Below, piece after piece: positions 1 through 9,831 of a stretch of DNA of 64,000 bases (position 1 is its first letter; the number at the start of each line of letters is the position of its first letter). Below the pieces are notes generated by a model that worked only from the letters and a program-made list of their open reading frames with translations, was not told where the DNA came from and searched no databases. The stretch is taken from contig BGKB01000181.1 of NCBI GenBank assembly GCA_003116975.1, positions 62,001-126,000 of the forward strand. The letters are read 5' to 3'. The position numbers and the translations under genes were made by a program. The stretch comes from Aurantiochytrium sp. KH105 (taxonomy: Eukaryota; Sar; Bigyra; Thraustochytrida; Thraustochytriidae).

Positions 1-3000
1 TTGCGCTTCTCATCAGTGGTTTCATCGTCGCATCACTCATCACCTTTCTTTTCCCCTACTTTGCCATTGTTTTTGAGTTTCTCGATCCGCAAGGCGTCAT
101 TGTACGCATGCTGCGGCGGTCTATGGCGGTGACCGTGGCGAGCAAAATAGATAATCAGCCGACCCTGGATCAGATTGTTGCAAATCAAACATTACTAAAC
201 AAGCTGCTGCAGCAATTGACAGGCTTTGCCGGAGCATCACTCCAAGACAAGGACAAGAACAACTTCACAAATGTCGTACGGATCCTCTCGGCATTCGTGG
301 AATTTTATCTTCCCCTCAAGATCGACCTCGATCCACGATGGTTCGAAGCAACGGGACGCCACTTGCGCATTTCGCAAGATTTCGCTTCTCTTGAGCCAGA
401 ACAGCTGCTTCAGATGACGGAGCAGCGCTGTTGGGTGGAAGTCAAGCTCCTACGGCAGTTTCTTGGTCTCTTCAACGAGGCACTTTCCAGCATGCAAGAG
501 AGCTGTTTTCTTATCGCGATTGAGACAGTAAAAATGGGCCAGCTCGCGATCGAAGTGCTCGACTACCAGACTATCGAAGTCGTCATCAAGATGCTCAACA
601 CGTATATTCGCTCATGCCTCAACAAACGAGCTATTCGCGCCGTGTACAACACCTTACATCAATACCGTCAATTTGCTGAGCTGCTCATCGTGTCGTCGTC
701 GGGCGAGCACCAAGTGCTCAATCGATTTGCGATCAGCATCGCCCAGTACCTTCGGTATTATGGGTCCGTAGCAGCGGCCATGCACCTCGACTTTATTGTC
801 CAGGTGATTGCCTTTGATCTGGCGCGTATTTGTGAGACAGCCTTTGCATTGGGTTTCGACAACTTCAAGACGAATGATCGAACGCTTGCCGAGTTGCTCG
901 CGCTCTTTGACACCCTGCAGCCTGCGCAAGGCGAAGGCGAATCTGCGAACAGCGGCATCGCTCGTCGAGATGCCGTCTGCGCTGAACATGCAACGAATGT
1001 GGAATCGATCGCCCGAGCTTGCATCTGCTTGTCAACGCTATACCTCGAAATGGAGGACACCCACAGGGCGCACATCATTATTGACAAGCTCAATGAAGCC
1101 TGCCAACCCGTCTTGCTGCAGCGCGCTCGAGACAAGATCGAACGTTGCACTGAGCGCGATTTTTGGGAGGCAAATGACCGCGGGTCGAACTTTGACTACC
1201 TACCCAGCTCGCGGCGCGCCAAGCTCCTCGACCTTTTCCTGGAACTTCACAACGGCGAGGAGCGCCTGCGCAAACGCGAATCTGCACTTATCGCGACAGG
1301 CGAGGATGCCTTGGCGCCAACACCCACGCCATCACGGAATGAGTCGCTCATGCTGAGTGCTTTTGCACAGAGCGAAGCCAAAACTGCTTCGATGCCAAAG
1401 TGGAAGTCTGGGGTGCCGAGCATGTCGGCGATCAGCTTTGCGCGTGCGGCCATGATGCGCAAGGTGAATCGTATTCGCGAGGCTCGGGCACAACACGAGG
1501 AAGCCCAAGCAAAGATTGAGATTGCTGCAGAAGACGCCATGGTCAAGGAGGAAGACCTCGCGGCTCTGGCATCTTTTGACGAGGCAGGGGACCAGGTCGA
1601 AAACGATAGACGCAGTTCAAAACAAAGAGGCTCGGTCTTGGCCATGGCCAGTGCAATGAAGAAGCGCCAGTCTCGTCGGGGAAGCGCTTCCGCACTCTTG
1701 GATCTCTATCCAAGCGCAAACAGAAATGCTGCCACCCCGTCGCAAGTGTCGAATCGAGGTACCGAGCATCGAGGAAGTCTCGTGACGGACTCGAGCATTC
1801 TGGCCTCAGACCTGAGTTTGGCGCAAACAGGACAGCGCGAGGGAGGGGCTGCACACAATCCTTCTCCGGGATTTGCGGGAGCAGCTCGTCGGCGGCAATC
1901 GCATGGCCCGATCAAGCTCCGAAATGGGAATCCAACGCGTCGTCCAATGTGGTCGAAGTCTTCTGGAGACTCATCAAAGAGTCACTCTTCAGGCGTGCGT
2001 GGAGATGGCGGCAAGTCGAGCGGCAATGCTTGGAGTCGATCCATCTTCACCATCCCGCTTGCTGCGCTTTCGCTGCTGGCCCTCTCAGTGTGCCTGCAGT
2101 GTATCGTTGGTGAATGCCCCAGCTATGACGAGGATTCAACGACTGAGGGACGTCTCCAGGCGGAAACAATGCGCACGATCGCGCTGACAATGATCACTTT
2201 TCTGGGTAGCGTAACAACAGTCTCGACGATTGTGTTGCAAATTGTCTCGACGCGTTACACCCCGCGCGTTGCGATTCTTTTCTTGCGGAATTTCCGCATC
2301 GCTCTCAGTTTGACCATTTTCTTTGGGTCCACTCTCTTTGCTTTGTTGCAAGCAATGCAATCTTCTTCGGCACATTTGAAAGAGTTGGAACATCATGTCG
2401 GCTACCCGCTTTCGCTCGTTCTCATGGCGCTCTCTTTTATCATTCTCATGCCATACATCGCCCACTTGCTCAAGTTCTTGGACGCAGCACACATCTTCCG
2501 AGAAATCGGACACGAAGGTCTGGAACTGTCACTTTCCGACGTACGCGAGACGCTGGCTCTTGCTAAGAAGACTGCAAGCAGCGGGGACTCACAGACGAAT
2601 GCAAAGGGACGACTCGCAAGTCTCAGTCGTCGTCGTGTCGCGCCGGTTCACGCAACTTCGGGTGTCGCCAACTTTGCCGGGAAGAAGCCCGGAGAATGCC
2701 GAAGTCTAGATTCAGACGCCATCGAAGCTCCAGCAGAGGATGTTCTCAAAAGTGAAGACCAAATCGATCCCCAGAGCGCGGACCAGCTCGTGGACCAGCA
2801 AGCGCGCCAGCAGCGCCAGCGCGGGGTACTCAACGCAATTGATCAGATTTCCGACTTTGCCCTCACAGCACTGCGGCTCAAAGACAAGCACAACGCCTTT
2901 CACGGCATTGATCTTCTTTGCGGATTTGCAGCTGCATTCATTCACGGCAAGAAGGAGATCATCCCTGAACCGTGCGCAGAACTCGGCCTCGTGCCTGTGA

Positions 3001-4493
3001 CCACGGCGGTTAATCGTGATCCGGACTTTGTGAGCATGTCGGACGCCATTTTGCGGGACCTGGAGAAAACGTTGAACTGGGTGCTGTGGAAAGCCCTGCG
3101 TCAGCTCCTCAAGATGTACGAGCTGTCTCTGGGCAAATTCAACGACGCCATTCTCCGTATTGCCCGCGGCTTGCGCCACATTGGTCAAGCAGCGGCCGCG
3201 AGCGACGACATAGAGGCTGCGCAGCTCTGCGTCAAGTTCATGAACACTATCTTGCAGCTCGCTCTCAGTCAGGAAAACCAGCGTGCTGCCGATACGGTCT
3301 TGATTCAGTACCGTTTCATGTGCGAGAACATTTTGACGCAGCGCGTGGTCGGCGAAAAGGTCGTTACTGAGGATGACGAGGAGCTCACACCTTGGCCAAG
3401 CCTCATCTGCGACATTGTTGGCTATTTGCATCACTACGCGCTGACATGTCTTTCGCGGCTAAAACCCATGTCAGGACGCATCATTCACGACCTATGCTCT
3501 CTGGCAGCCTTTGCGCGTCACTTTGAGCTCACCGACATTAAAAACTACATTCACGAGGAGATTTTCCATTTTCTCACGGAATGCCCCGTTCCGCCGTCCG
3601 AGGGCACTGTGCCTGACGCAGAAAAAGTCAATTTCCTTCCACGCGCTGTCCTTCGCGCCTACTTCAAGCTCGCAAGCATCTACATGTCAGAGTTCGGGGA
3701 TAGTGTCATAAATGTGGGCGGCGATGTGCGCAAGATCAAAGTTGCGCTCCGCAAGCTGGATGCGGAGATCCTCGAGGAGATTTGGAAAGACTTTCGCTCG
3801 CTTAGCTTCAAGGAGGACATTCAGGTTTCTGATCGGGCTGTAAATGTCGACGCACTCACCACCAAGCAAGCGGCTGCAGTGAGCGCTTTTCTGCGTTCCT
3901 TTCAGATTGATGTATCAACAATCGAGTCGGGAGCGGACGTGATGGCCCGTCTCGCTTCTCTGAGGCGGCCGTCTTCGCTACACAGCTTGCCAAGACCTCA
4001 GATCCGACCTGAAGCTTCCTCGAGCACGGTGCCAGAGGATGAGAACGAAGCCCAAGCGAGTTCGCGAGCGGACAGAAACAATGAGGCGTCTAATGAAAAA
4101 CATGACGCTGGCGACGAGAAAGATCCCGAGACGTCGGCTTCCGGACAGACGAATGAAGCTGGACATGGAAGTGAGAATGGCGACTCGACAGGCAATGTTG
4201 AAATGGTTGAGGATGAGTCCGCGCGCTCAAACATGGTTGAAGCGCTAAGCGAGGCTCTGGGAACGGAGGCGCAGAGTCGGGATCAGGGCAATGCCGAATT
4301 TGCTCCAGAGAATGGCGTTGCTCAGGATTTAGACGTGGAGTCGTCTTTGCCGCTGCCTGAGGAGAATGACATCAACATCGACAGCAAAGAACCGACCTCT
4401 TCTGATCATCCAGCGAACGATCTCGAGGCTGCTGCGCTCGTCAATGAGTCGGATAGAAGCGGGGATGGAATTCCAGGAAACATTGAAGAGTAG
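1..4493 (+). CDS. Membrane protein with two DUF2254-like halves (5' end outside window)
   Basis: The frame is open from base 3, and codons before the ATG at 108 encode a hydrophobic helix (GFIVASLITFLFPYFAIVF), so the gene begins upstream of the window. Numbering from the ATG at 108, residues about 643-805 form a four-helix block containing an RYTPRVAILFLRNF segment. This resembles the bacterial DUF2254 membrane family (consensus near QFSPRvLrnF). It is followed at about 905-945 by a soluble part with QISDFALTALRLKDKHNAF, again DUF2254-like. The N-terminal half carries a matching second copy: a last helix ending in FEFLDPQ, comparable with LLKFLDA in copy two, and a helical region around VIKMLNTYI that resembles VKFMNTIL in copy two. 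The halves are joined by a charged low-complexity linker (about 400-640), and the C-terminus (about 1290-1461) is acidic. Function is unknown. The duplication is seen directly; the family assignment is from memory. Confidence 0.75.
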   Translation, partial: ALLISGFIVASLITFLFPYFAIVFEFLDPQGVIVRMLRRSMAVTVASKIDNQPTLDQIVANQTLLNKLLQQLTGFAGASLQDKDKNNFTNVVRILSAFVEFYLPLKIDLDPRWFEATGRHLRISQDFASLEPEQLLQMTEQRCWVEVKLLRQFLGLFNEALSSMQESCFLIAIETVKMGQLAIEVLDYQTIEVVIKMLNTYIRSCLNKRAIRAVYNTLHQYRQFAELLIVSSSGEHQVLNRFAISIAQYLRYYGSVAAAMHLDFIVQVIAFDLARICETAFALGFDNFKTNDRTLAELLALFDTLQPAQGEGESANSGIARRDAVCAEHATNVESIARACICLSTLYLEMEDTHRAHIIIDKLNEACQPVLLQRARDKIERCTERDFWEANDRGSNFDYLPSSRRAKLLDLFLELHNGEERLRKRESALIATGEDALAPTPTPSRNESLMLSAFAQSEAKTASMPKWKSGVPSMSAISFARAAMMRKVNRIREARAQHEEAQAKIEIAAEDAMVKEEDLAALASFDEAGDQVENDRRSSKQRGSVLAMASAMKKRQSRRGSASALLDLYPSANRNAATPSQVSNRGTEHRGSLVTDSSILASDLSLAQTGQREGGAAHNPSPGFAGAARRRQSHGPIKLRNGNPTRRPMWSKSSGDSSKSHSSGVRGDGGKSSGNAWSRSIFTIPLAALSLLALSVCLQCIVGECPSYDEDSTTEGRLQAETMRTIALTMITFLGSVTTVSTIVLQIVSTRYTPRVAILFLRNFRIALSLTIFFGSTLFALLQAMQSSSAHLKELEHHVGYPLSLVLMALSFIILMPYIAHLLKFLDAAHIFREIGHEGLELSLSDVRETLALAKKTASSGDSQTNAKGRLASLSRRRVAPVHATSGVANFAGKKPGECRSLDSDAIEAPAEDVLKSEDQIDPQSADQLVDQQARQQRQRGVLNAIDQISDFALTALRLKDKHNAFHGIDLLCGFAAAFIHGKKEIIPEPCAELGLVPVTTAVNRDPDFVSMSDAILRDLEKTLNWVLWKALRQLLKMYELSLGKFNDAILRIARGLRHIGQAAAASDDIEAAQLCVKFMNTILQLALSQENQRAADTVLIQYRFMCENILTQRVVGEKVVTEDDEELTPWPSLICDIVGYLHHYALTCLSRLKPMSGRIIHDLCSLAAFARHFELTDIKNYIHEEIFHFLTECPVPPSEGTVPDAEKVNFLPRAVLRAYFKLASIYMSEFGDSVINVGGDVRKIKVALRKLDAEILEEIWKDFRSLSFKEDIQVSDRAVNVDALTTKQAAAVSAFLRSFQIDVSTIESGADVMARLASLRRPSSLHSLPRPQIRPEASSSTVPEDENEAQASSRADRNNEASNEKHDAGDEKDPETSASGQTNEAGHGSENGDSTGNVEMVEDESARSNMVEALSEALGTEAQSRDQGNAEFAPENGVAQDLDVESSLPLPEENDINIDSKEPTSSDHPANDLEAAALVNESDRSGDGIPGNIEE

Positions 4494-4867
4494 GTTTAAG
4501 ATACTGCCTCTGGGACTAATTTTCGTTATTCGTAAATTGCAAAGCCCTGTTGCTTCTGGTTGTTTCATGTTGAAAAAGAGTTTTGGTCTTTAGTGACAAA
4601 ATTCTTCTTCGGCGGCTGGCGAAGCCAACCCACAGTCGGAGAGCATCCGTCTTGTGGCCTGTACCCCCATTTCGAAAAAAGAGCCAAGAAAGGGAGAGTG
4701 ACCCGTGGCGAGGTAAGACTGGATTGTCAATTTAAAATTGTATTTCTCGAGAAAGCAGGCCTTCATCATGGCAACTTCTAGGGAAAGACAGCTTTTAAGA
4801 GAGAAATGACTTCCTTACCTACTTCAAGTAAGTTAGTTGCTTTTTAACGGGTCGATTTCATTTCTTG
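4494..4867. other. Convergent 3' intergenic region
   Basis: This 374-bp spacer separates the stop of the DUF2254-like gene from the stop of the minus-strand Rag GTPase gene. It is A/T-richer than the flanking genes. I see no coding or RNA gene in it; it presumably holds the two 3' UTRs and polyadenylation sites. Confidence 0.6.
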
Positions 4868-5767
4868 TTACAGGCGAAGAACCTGCTCAAACTGGATTTT
4901 CGCGCGCTTCAAATTATGGTGCACAATAGCTGGCTGAATATCTGGGTCAGAGACGATCACCATGATGGACGTGTTTGGTGTAAAGGTATCGATGAAGGCA
5001 GTGAAGTTGGAGTTTCTGACGTCCATCGCCTGGAACTGTGCCATCGATTTGCCGCAGCTGAGCTTGAACTGCTTGATAATGTTGGAAATTTTCTCGAAGC
5101 GATGCATGTCGCGGTGCAGCTTGCGCGTTGCATGTGAGATGACCAGAAAAGTAGCATGCTCAAAAAGGACAACCTCATCGGCATCGAGGACCTCACAAAG
5201 TTTACTCAGGTTGCTCTCCAGGATCTCCATGTCAGGGATGAGTGAGTAAACAATGGCGGACCATGCCCTGTAGAGCGTCTCGTCCCAAATGGACGTTGCA
5301 AAGCAGCGCACCTTCATGCCCTGGGAGTGGCCCAAAATGGTCTGCTCGTACTGCTTGAAGGCCTCGCGCCGCGTGACAGGGTCGGGAATCCTGTCCATCT
5401 TGTGGATAAGCACAAAGATATTGGCGTTGTCGGAGTTTTGAGTGATGGCCTCAAGACATCCCCGGTAGTAGTCAATATCCTTCTCGGGATGCAGGCTTTC
5501 GATATCGAACACGTAAATGAGCACGGCGACGTTGCTGAAGATGTGGTCGCGCTGCGACTCAAAGTAGCTCTCGTAAAAGGCATCCTGGCCGCCGCAGTCC
5601 CAAAGATTGAGCACGAGGTTCCCCAGGAATCGCACGTGCGAGTGCTCGACGTCGAGCGTCATCGACAGCCGCATGGTGTCGCGCGCGAGGTAGTTCGCAA
5701 AGATAATCGAGCGCATCGAGGTCTTCCCGGACCCGCTGCTGCCCATGAGCAGCACCTTTTGTTTCAT
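4868..5767 (-). CDS. RRAGA: RagA/Gtr1-type small GTPase
   Basis: A complete 299-residue protein, close to the usual RagA/B length. Rag A/B pairs with Rag C/D at the lysosome or vacuole and recruits TORC1 in response to amino acids. Visible motifs are the P-loop GSSGSGKTS (about 9-17), the Rag-specific WDCGGQ in switch II (about 57-62), the G4 box HKMD (about 122-125), and the C-terminal roadblock-like region ending QFEQVLRL. The HKMD box and WDCGGQ favour RagA/B over RagC/D. The start is the first ATG, immediately before the conserved KQKVLLMG strand. It is divergent from the selenoprotein T gene, with an 860-bp shared upstream region rich in a repeated GC-rich element. No intron is evident. 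Confidence 0.95.
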   Translation of the reverse strand: MKQKVLLMGSSGSGKTSMRSIIFANYLARDTMRLSMTLDVEHSHVRFLGNLVLNLWDCGGQDAFYESYFESQRDHIFSNVAVLIYVFDIESLHPEKDIDYYRGCLEAITQNSDNANIFVLIHKMDRIPDPVTRREAFKQYEQTILGHSQGMKVRCFATSIWDETLYRAWSAIVYSLIPDMEILESNLSKLCEVLDADEVVLFEHATFLVISHATRKLHRDMHRFEKISNIIKQFKLSCGKSMAQFQAMDVRNSNFTAFIDTFTPNTSIMVIVSDPDIQPAIVHHNLKRAKIQFEQVLRL

Positions 5768-6627
5768 CTTCCCTGTTTCCTTTCACGTCCGTCCACGTCT
5801 CCCCCGCCTGCGTCCGCTGCTCCTCCTCCTCCTCCTCCACGCGCTTCCGCGTATCCGCGCCGCGGCGATCTATCTGCGCCTCGTGAGCGTCTCGCGGCGC
5901 GCTCCGCGGTCCTGCCGCGGCGGGCGGCGGGGGGCGCGGCGCGCGGCGGCGGGCCACCTCTGGCGCTCGCGCTGCCGCTGCCGCCGTCGACGGGGCCGGG
6001 GTCGGGGCCGGCGCCGGGCTCGAGCACGATGGTGGTCTGGTCTGTCGCCTCGAGTTTCGTGCAACCTGGCCCGGTCTGTCTGTCTGTCTGTCTGTCTGTT
6101 GCCTGTGTCCCCCGCGCGGTTGCCACTGCGCCAGCTCTCCTCCGCAGAAAATGCCCCCCCGCGCGCAACTGCGCTATCGCCGCCGCTCCAAGTCGGCTCT
6201 GCGCCCCGCGCAAGTGCTCTATCCGCGCGCAAGCGCCGAATCCGCCTCCCCCGCCGGCACCACATTTGTGCCGGCTGCGGAAACTGCCCGCGCGAAGGGC
6301 AGCCAGCAGAGCGCGCCGCAAGTGGGCTATGCCGCGACGCAAGTGCGAGGCGGCGGCCATTCCGCACTGGCGGCGTCGGGAAGGCACATACGTGCCGCGG
6401 CGCCGCGTGCGCGGGGCAAGGAAGTGCGCACGCCGCCAGAGTTTGTCCGGTCACTTTCGAAGTGGCCTCTGCCGAAATAGCCGACTTTCCAGGGCGCCGC
6501 TGAATAGAACTCTTGCCCGGCGCAAGTGCGCTACAACGCCCAGCGAGCAAATTCAAACCCAGAGCGGCAGAGCCCGAACGAGACACGCGCGAGGCCGGGC
6601 GGTGCACGCGGCGGCGGGGCAGCGAAG
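5768..6627. promoter_or_regulatory. Divergent promoter region between RagA and SELENOT
   Basis: This 860-bp GC-rich interval lies between two divergent start codons and must contain both promoters and 5' UTRs. It holds a (CTGT)n tract at 6074-6100 and at least five copies of an 18-bp element of the form CGCAASTSNSCTATNCGC between 6164 and 6539. Long open frames cross it on both strands, but their composition is arginine/alanine/proline low complexity and they overlap real genes, so I do not count them as genes. Confidence 0.65.
6164..6539. repeat. Cluster of CGCAAGT...CTAT...CGC promoter elements
   Basis: Copies occur at 6164-6180, 6209-6226, 6317-6335 and 6521-6539, with weaker ones at 6188-6204, 6228-6245 and 6338-6354. 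Neighbouring copies start 19-21 bp apart, about two helical turns. The same element occurs as a near-perfect triple array at 19619-19677 in another divergent promoter. A role in transcription is inferred from location and repetition. Confidence 0.6.
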
Positions 6628-7329
6628 ATGCGCGCGCGCGGCGCGGCGGCGGCGGCCGTGGCGCTGCTGACGGTGCTCGGGGGCGGCGGCGGCGCGGACC
6701 CGGCCGTCGGCAGCTGGATGGCGCCGTCGACCGTGGTGCTCGTCGCGGCCGAGGAGGTGGCCCCCGTGCACCTGGGCGGCGAGGACGACGACGAGGATGG
6801 AAAGGCGCCCCTCGCGGAGGCCGAGGCGGGCGAGGCCGCGCCCCAGGGCGCGGTTGAGATCTTTGTGGAGTTTTGTACCAGCTGAAACTACCGCAAGAAC
6901 TTTTTGGCTTTGAAGCGGTTCTTGGAGACCGAGTACCCGGACCTGGAGGGCAAAATCCATGGCGACAACTATCAGCCCTCCTGGATCGTGCCGTACTTGC
7001 TGCAGGGCGCGGGCGCTGCGCAGATCGCTGGCGTTGTTCTTATGCTCTTTGGCGATCAGATCTTCGATCGCCTCGGTATGCAGACGCCTGACATTATCGT
7101 GCTCATGCGTCAGTACCAAATGCAGACCTTTCTGGGCCTCTTTGTGCTGAGCAGCGTGGCGCAAAATATGGCGTCCTCCGGTGCTTTTGAGATTTCCCTT
7201 GGAGACAATGTCATCTTTTCGAAGCTACAGGCTGGGCGCATGCCTCGTCTCGAAGAGGTCGTCAACCTCCTCGATGCCGCTGGCCTCGAGCGCGCCACAG
7301 GCCATGCTTTCGAGGACCGCCAGATTTAG
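6628..7329 (+). CDS. SELENOT: Selenoprotein T, with in-frame TGA read as selenocysteine
   Basis: The reading frame from the ATG at 6628 runs through a single in-frame TGA at 6883-6885 and ends at TAG 7327-7329, giving 233 residues. The TGA falls in FCTS-U-NYRKNF, matching the CVSUGYRRVF redox motif of SELENOT (CxxU, here C83-T-S-U86). Downstream, EYPDLEGKIHGDNYQP matches the RYPDIRIEGENYLP segment, and SGAFEISLGDNVIFSKLQAG matches STGAFEITLNDVPVWSKLESG of animal SELENOT. SELENOT is an ER thioredoxin-like oxidoreductase. The N-terminus has an alanine/leucine-rich signal-peptide-like stretch and then an acidic spacer. A hydrophobic segment follows at about 120-138. A SECIS-like hairpin lies about 205 nt past the stop. 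Standard gene callers would split this gene at the TGA. Confidence 0.93.
6883..6885 (+). other. SELENOT: Selenocysteine codon (TGA recoded)
   Basis: The in-frame TGA is three codons after Cys83, in the position of Sec in SELENOT. Conserved SELENOT sequence continues on both sides in the same frame, which rules out a random stop. Confidence 0.92.
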
Positions 7330-8336
7330 TCGGCGGATGCGCGAAAAGAGCGTCGTTGGGGAACCGCGAATGAAGGGACTTCGCGGCTGGAATTAGAGTC
7401 GTTTCCTCTTCTTTTTGCCGGAAAAGGGGAGGAAGAGGAAGAGGAAGAGGATGAAATGGGTGGGATCGAGCGGACACGTGGTTGGCTCGTTTGCTGTTAA
7501 TTACAATCTTGGGAGGAGAATTGCTGGGCACTTGTGACAGACGATGCCGTCAAAGATTCATCTCTGGTCTTTCGTGGAGACACAACCAGGGGGCGGCATC
7601 GTCTTGATAATGACGTCGGCTCGAGACATGTGTGCTCGTGCGCACTGCCTTTGAGCACGGAGATGCGATCTGGTACATCGCATTTTGCGCTAGGCTCCCT
7701 GCATCGTGGGTCGAAGAAAATATCGTATGTTTTTTGACGATCCCACGAGGGAGAACTATAAACGATGCGCTGTGAGCAGGAAAGTTCAGACGTGCCTTCA
7801 ATTTTGGGGCTATAAAAATTCAAAAACGTCCGCTTCAAAGCCACTGTTCACGCGTGCGTCGTTTGCGGTTCGAGCGTGCCAATGGACTTGTACAAAAATG
7901 TCCAAAGGTAACGCCGCCTGCGTTCGGCTTTCAGTTTAAATTTTTTTTTCTCTACATATTCTAAACAGATAATCACTGGCTTCCTGTCCTTACTTCAAGC
8001 TTGGCAATGAAAGCGATTTCTTTCCAGCACACTCTGCGTAGCGGCAATGGTCACGAAAGATCTTCGAATTTACACGATCATGGCTTTGACGAAAAAAGAA
8101 GATGAAAGAAGTCGAAAGAAGAGAAGAGTAGAGAAGAGAACCTCGAGGCTTTCTCTCTTCACGCATTGCAAGCAATCAAAGAAATCTAGACGAGTGCGTC
8201 TAGCCTGCTCTGAACACCTGCTCTGAACTCACTGTATACAACCGATTGCAATGTCGGATGTCAGCTAGAATGCTCGCTTCTTCTTCTTCTTCTTCGTTTT
8301 GTCTTTTCATCTTTTCACTCGAAAGGAATGCATATA
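7330..8336. other. 3' region between SELENOT and PH gene
   Basis: This 1-kb convergent intergenic region contains the SECIS-like hairpin at 7535-7608. The remainder has short A/T-rich tracts and a purine-rich patch near 8085-8145, with no supported gene. Confidence 0.6.
7535..7608 (+). promoter_or_regulatory. SECIS-like element of SELENOT
   Basis: TGAC (7535-7538) and TGAT (7605-7608) can form the non-Watson-Crick UGAN/NGAN quartet. Between them a 13-bp helix pairs 7539-7551 (AGACGATGCCGTC) with 7592-7604 (GGCGGCATCGTCT), with one G-U wobble. An AAA run opens the apical loop at 7552-7554. A second small stem inside the loop (CTCTGGT 7562-7568 with ACCAGGG 7585-7591) resembles a form-2 SECIS. 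The basal helix below the quartet looks weak by eye. It lies downstream of the TGA-containing gene on the same strand, as required. Confidence 0.78.
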
Positions 8337-9032
8337 TTATACGCTTGCCCCTACTGCATCCTCGCTATCAGTTGCGGAAGCTAGCTCACGGATTGTAGCG
8401 TCGAACGCAGCAAGCCAAGACTCTGCAGATGCCTCATCCTCGCAGCGAATCACAAGGGGACGCGATGCGCCACGCATATTACGCACCTCCACACAGTGCT
8501 TTCGCGCGGCAACAGGAAATGCAACCGTCTCTGTAGTAATATAGAAGCTCTTCCGCGGATCGAGGTCTGCGCGATCACGAAAGTACTGTAGTTTGGTGCC
8601 CTTGAGAGCGAAAAACCGCCTATTCCAGTGTGACCAGCTCGTGGAGGCACGCTTGTCAACGTATCCACTGTGCGTTCGTGGCTTGCTCAAGCGAGGGCTC
8701 GAAAGTTCGCCGTTGGCGCGCTCGCCAATTTCCATACGAAGCCCAGACGCTGGGCTTCCGGAAGATCTCGAATCAAGCAGGTCCTTACGCATGGCTTGCG
8801 CCGCTGGCGTCCAGCTTGCATTTGCCGCACCCGTTGCTGCTTCCTCGGAATCAGCGGCGTCACGAGTCATGCTCGAGTCTTCCGAAGCACTTTGCACTGC
8901 GCAGAAGCGCACCATCTGGTCTGGTGTCCAGTCCTGAACCTTTGCACCCTCCTCATCGAGCTCTCTTAGCAGCTCCTGCGCGACCTTGTGCAGTACACCC
9001 TCGCCGTCGTTGCCCATGGTGCCCGTCTGCAC
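8337..9032 (-). CDS. PH-domain protein
   Basis: A 231-residue protein. Residues about 120-222 form a pleckstrin homology domain: HSGYVDKRASTSWSHWNRRF opens it, followed by FFALKGTKLQYFRD, a strand containing VRNMRGASRPLVIRC, and the C-terminal helix SAESWLAAFDATIREL with the conserved Trp. PH domains bind phosphoinositides or proteins and place proteins at membranes. The N-terminal 115 residues are acidic and serine/alanine-rich with no recognised domain. A second ATG five codons in (MGND) is an alternative start. It is divergent from the AK9-like gene. Confidence 0.85.
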   Translation of the reverse strand: MQTGTMGNDGEGVLHKVAQELLRELDEEGAKVQDWTPDQMVRFCAVQSASEDSSMTRDAADSEEAATGAANASWTPAAQAMRKDLLDSRSSGSPASGLRMEIGERANGELSSPRLSKPRTHSGYVDKRASTSWSHWNRRFFALKGTKLQYFRDRADLDPRKSFYITTETVAFPVAARKHCVEVRNMRGASRPLVIRCEDEASAESWLAAFDATIRELASATDSEDAVGASV

Positions 9033-9662
9033 GCTCGAACGCTCGCGCCTCTCCGCTCAGCTCTGCCTGCTCCACTCCACCCCACTCCGCTCGGCTCCGC
9101 TCTGCTTTGCTTTGATTTGCTTTGCCCTTCTCTGCTTTGCTTTACTTTGTTTTTTTTTTTGTTTCCCTTCGTTGACTTGGCTTCCTTCACTTGCCCCAAC
9201 ATAATTTATCATTGAACACTGTAGTACACACCTTTTGTAGTAAAACGGTGTGTACTCGGCACGCAGAACGGCCCAGCGATTCCGCGCCGCGTCGCGCAGC
9301 GCTCTCAGACTCGTCCCTCCAGCGCAAGGTCTTTGCTTTCCGCGCCCTAGAGAATGGGACACCTTGGCCGCCGGTATCATTGTAAAGAAAGGGAGGGGCG
9401 AGGGGGGCTAGTCGGCCGGAATGGACACCGCGAGCGTCCATTTCCAACGGCGCGGATCAGCGCCTGGCGCCAAACGATGGCTCGCGCCCGCGGTCCTTCC
9501 TTGGTGGCAAATGGATAGACAGATAGATACGTGAACGCGAATGCACGACCAAGGCAAAGGAGCCGTGGCAGAACGCAGAGCGTAGAGAGAAATAAGAAAG
9601 GAAGCGACGTCGAGAAAAGAAGTCACCAAGCAGACGTCAAACCAGAGCCATCTGGCACATCG

Positions 9663-9693
<31 letters not shown>

Positions 9694-9831
9694 ACGAACG
9701 AACGATCGAACTGACGGACGGACGGGCGCGCGGACGCGCGCGAGCAAGCGAGTCGCACGTGCGACTGCAGCAGCAGCTTCGACCTGCGTTTGAGCCGCGG
9801 CGCCTGAGCGAGTAAATCAGTCGCTGCCATC
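9033..9831. promoter_or_regulatory. Divergent promoter region, PH gene / AK9-like gene
   Basis: This 799-bp interval separates two divergent starts. It has CTTTG-rich pyrimidine tracts at about 9100-9165 on the PH-gene side and a tetranucleotide (ACGA)n array at about 9665-9705 on the AK9 side. No coding region is supported. Promoter function is inferred from position. Confidence 0.55.
9665..9705. repeat. (ACGA)n microsatellite
   Basis: About ten uninterrupted ACGA units lie roughly 130 bp before the AK9-like start codon, probably in its promoter or 5' UTR. Confidence 0.9.

Noticed and set aside
5327-6670. 447-codon plus-strand frame over the RagA gene and promoter
   Set aside because: It is antisense to RagA in its first third and Arg/Ala/Pro low complexity afterwards; no domain.
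6904-7329. Separate 141-residue ORF after the TGA
   Set aside because: It is the C-terminal part of SELENOT; the conserved sequence runs continuously through the TGA.
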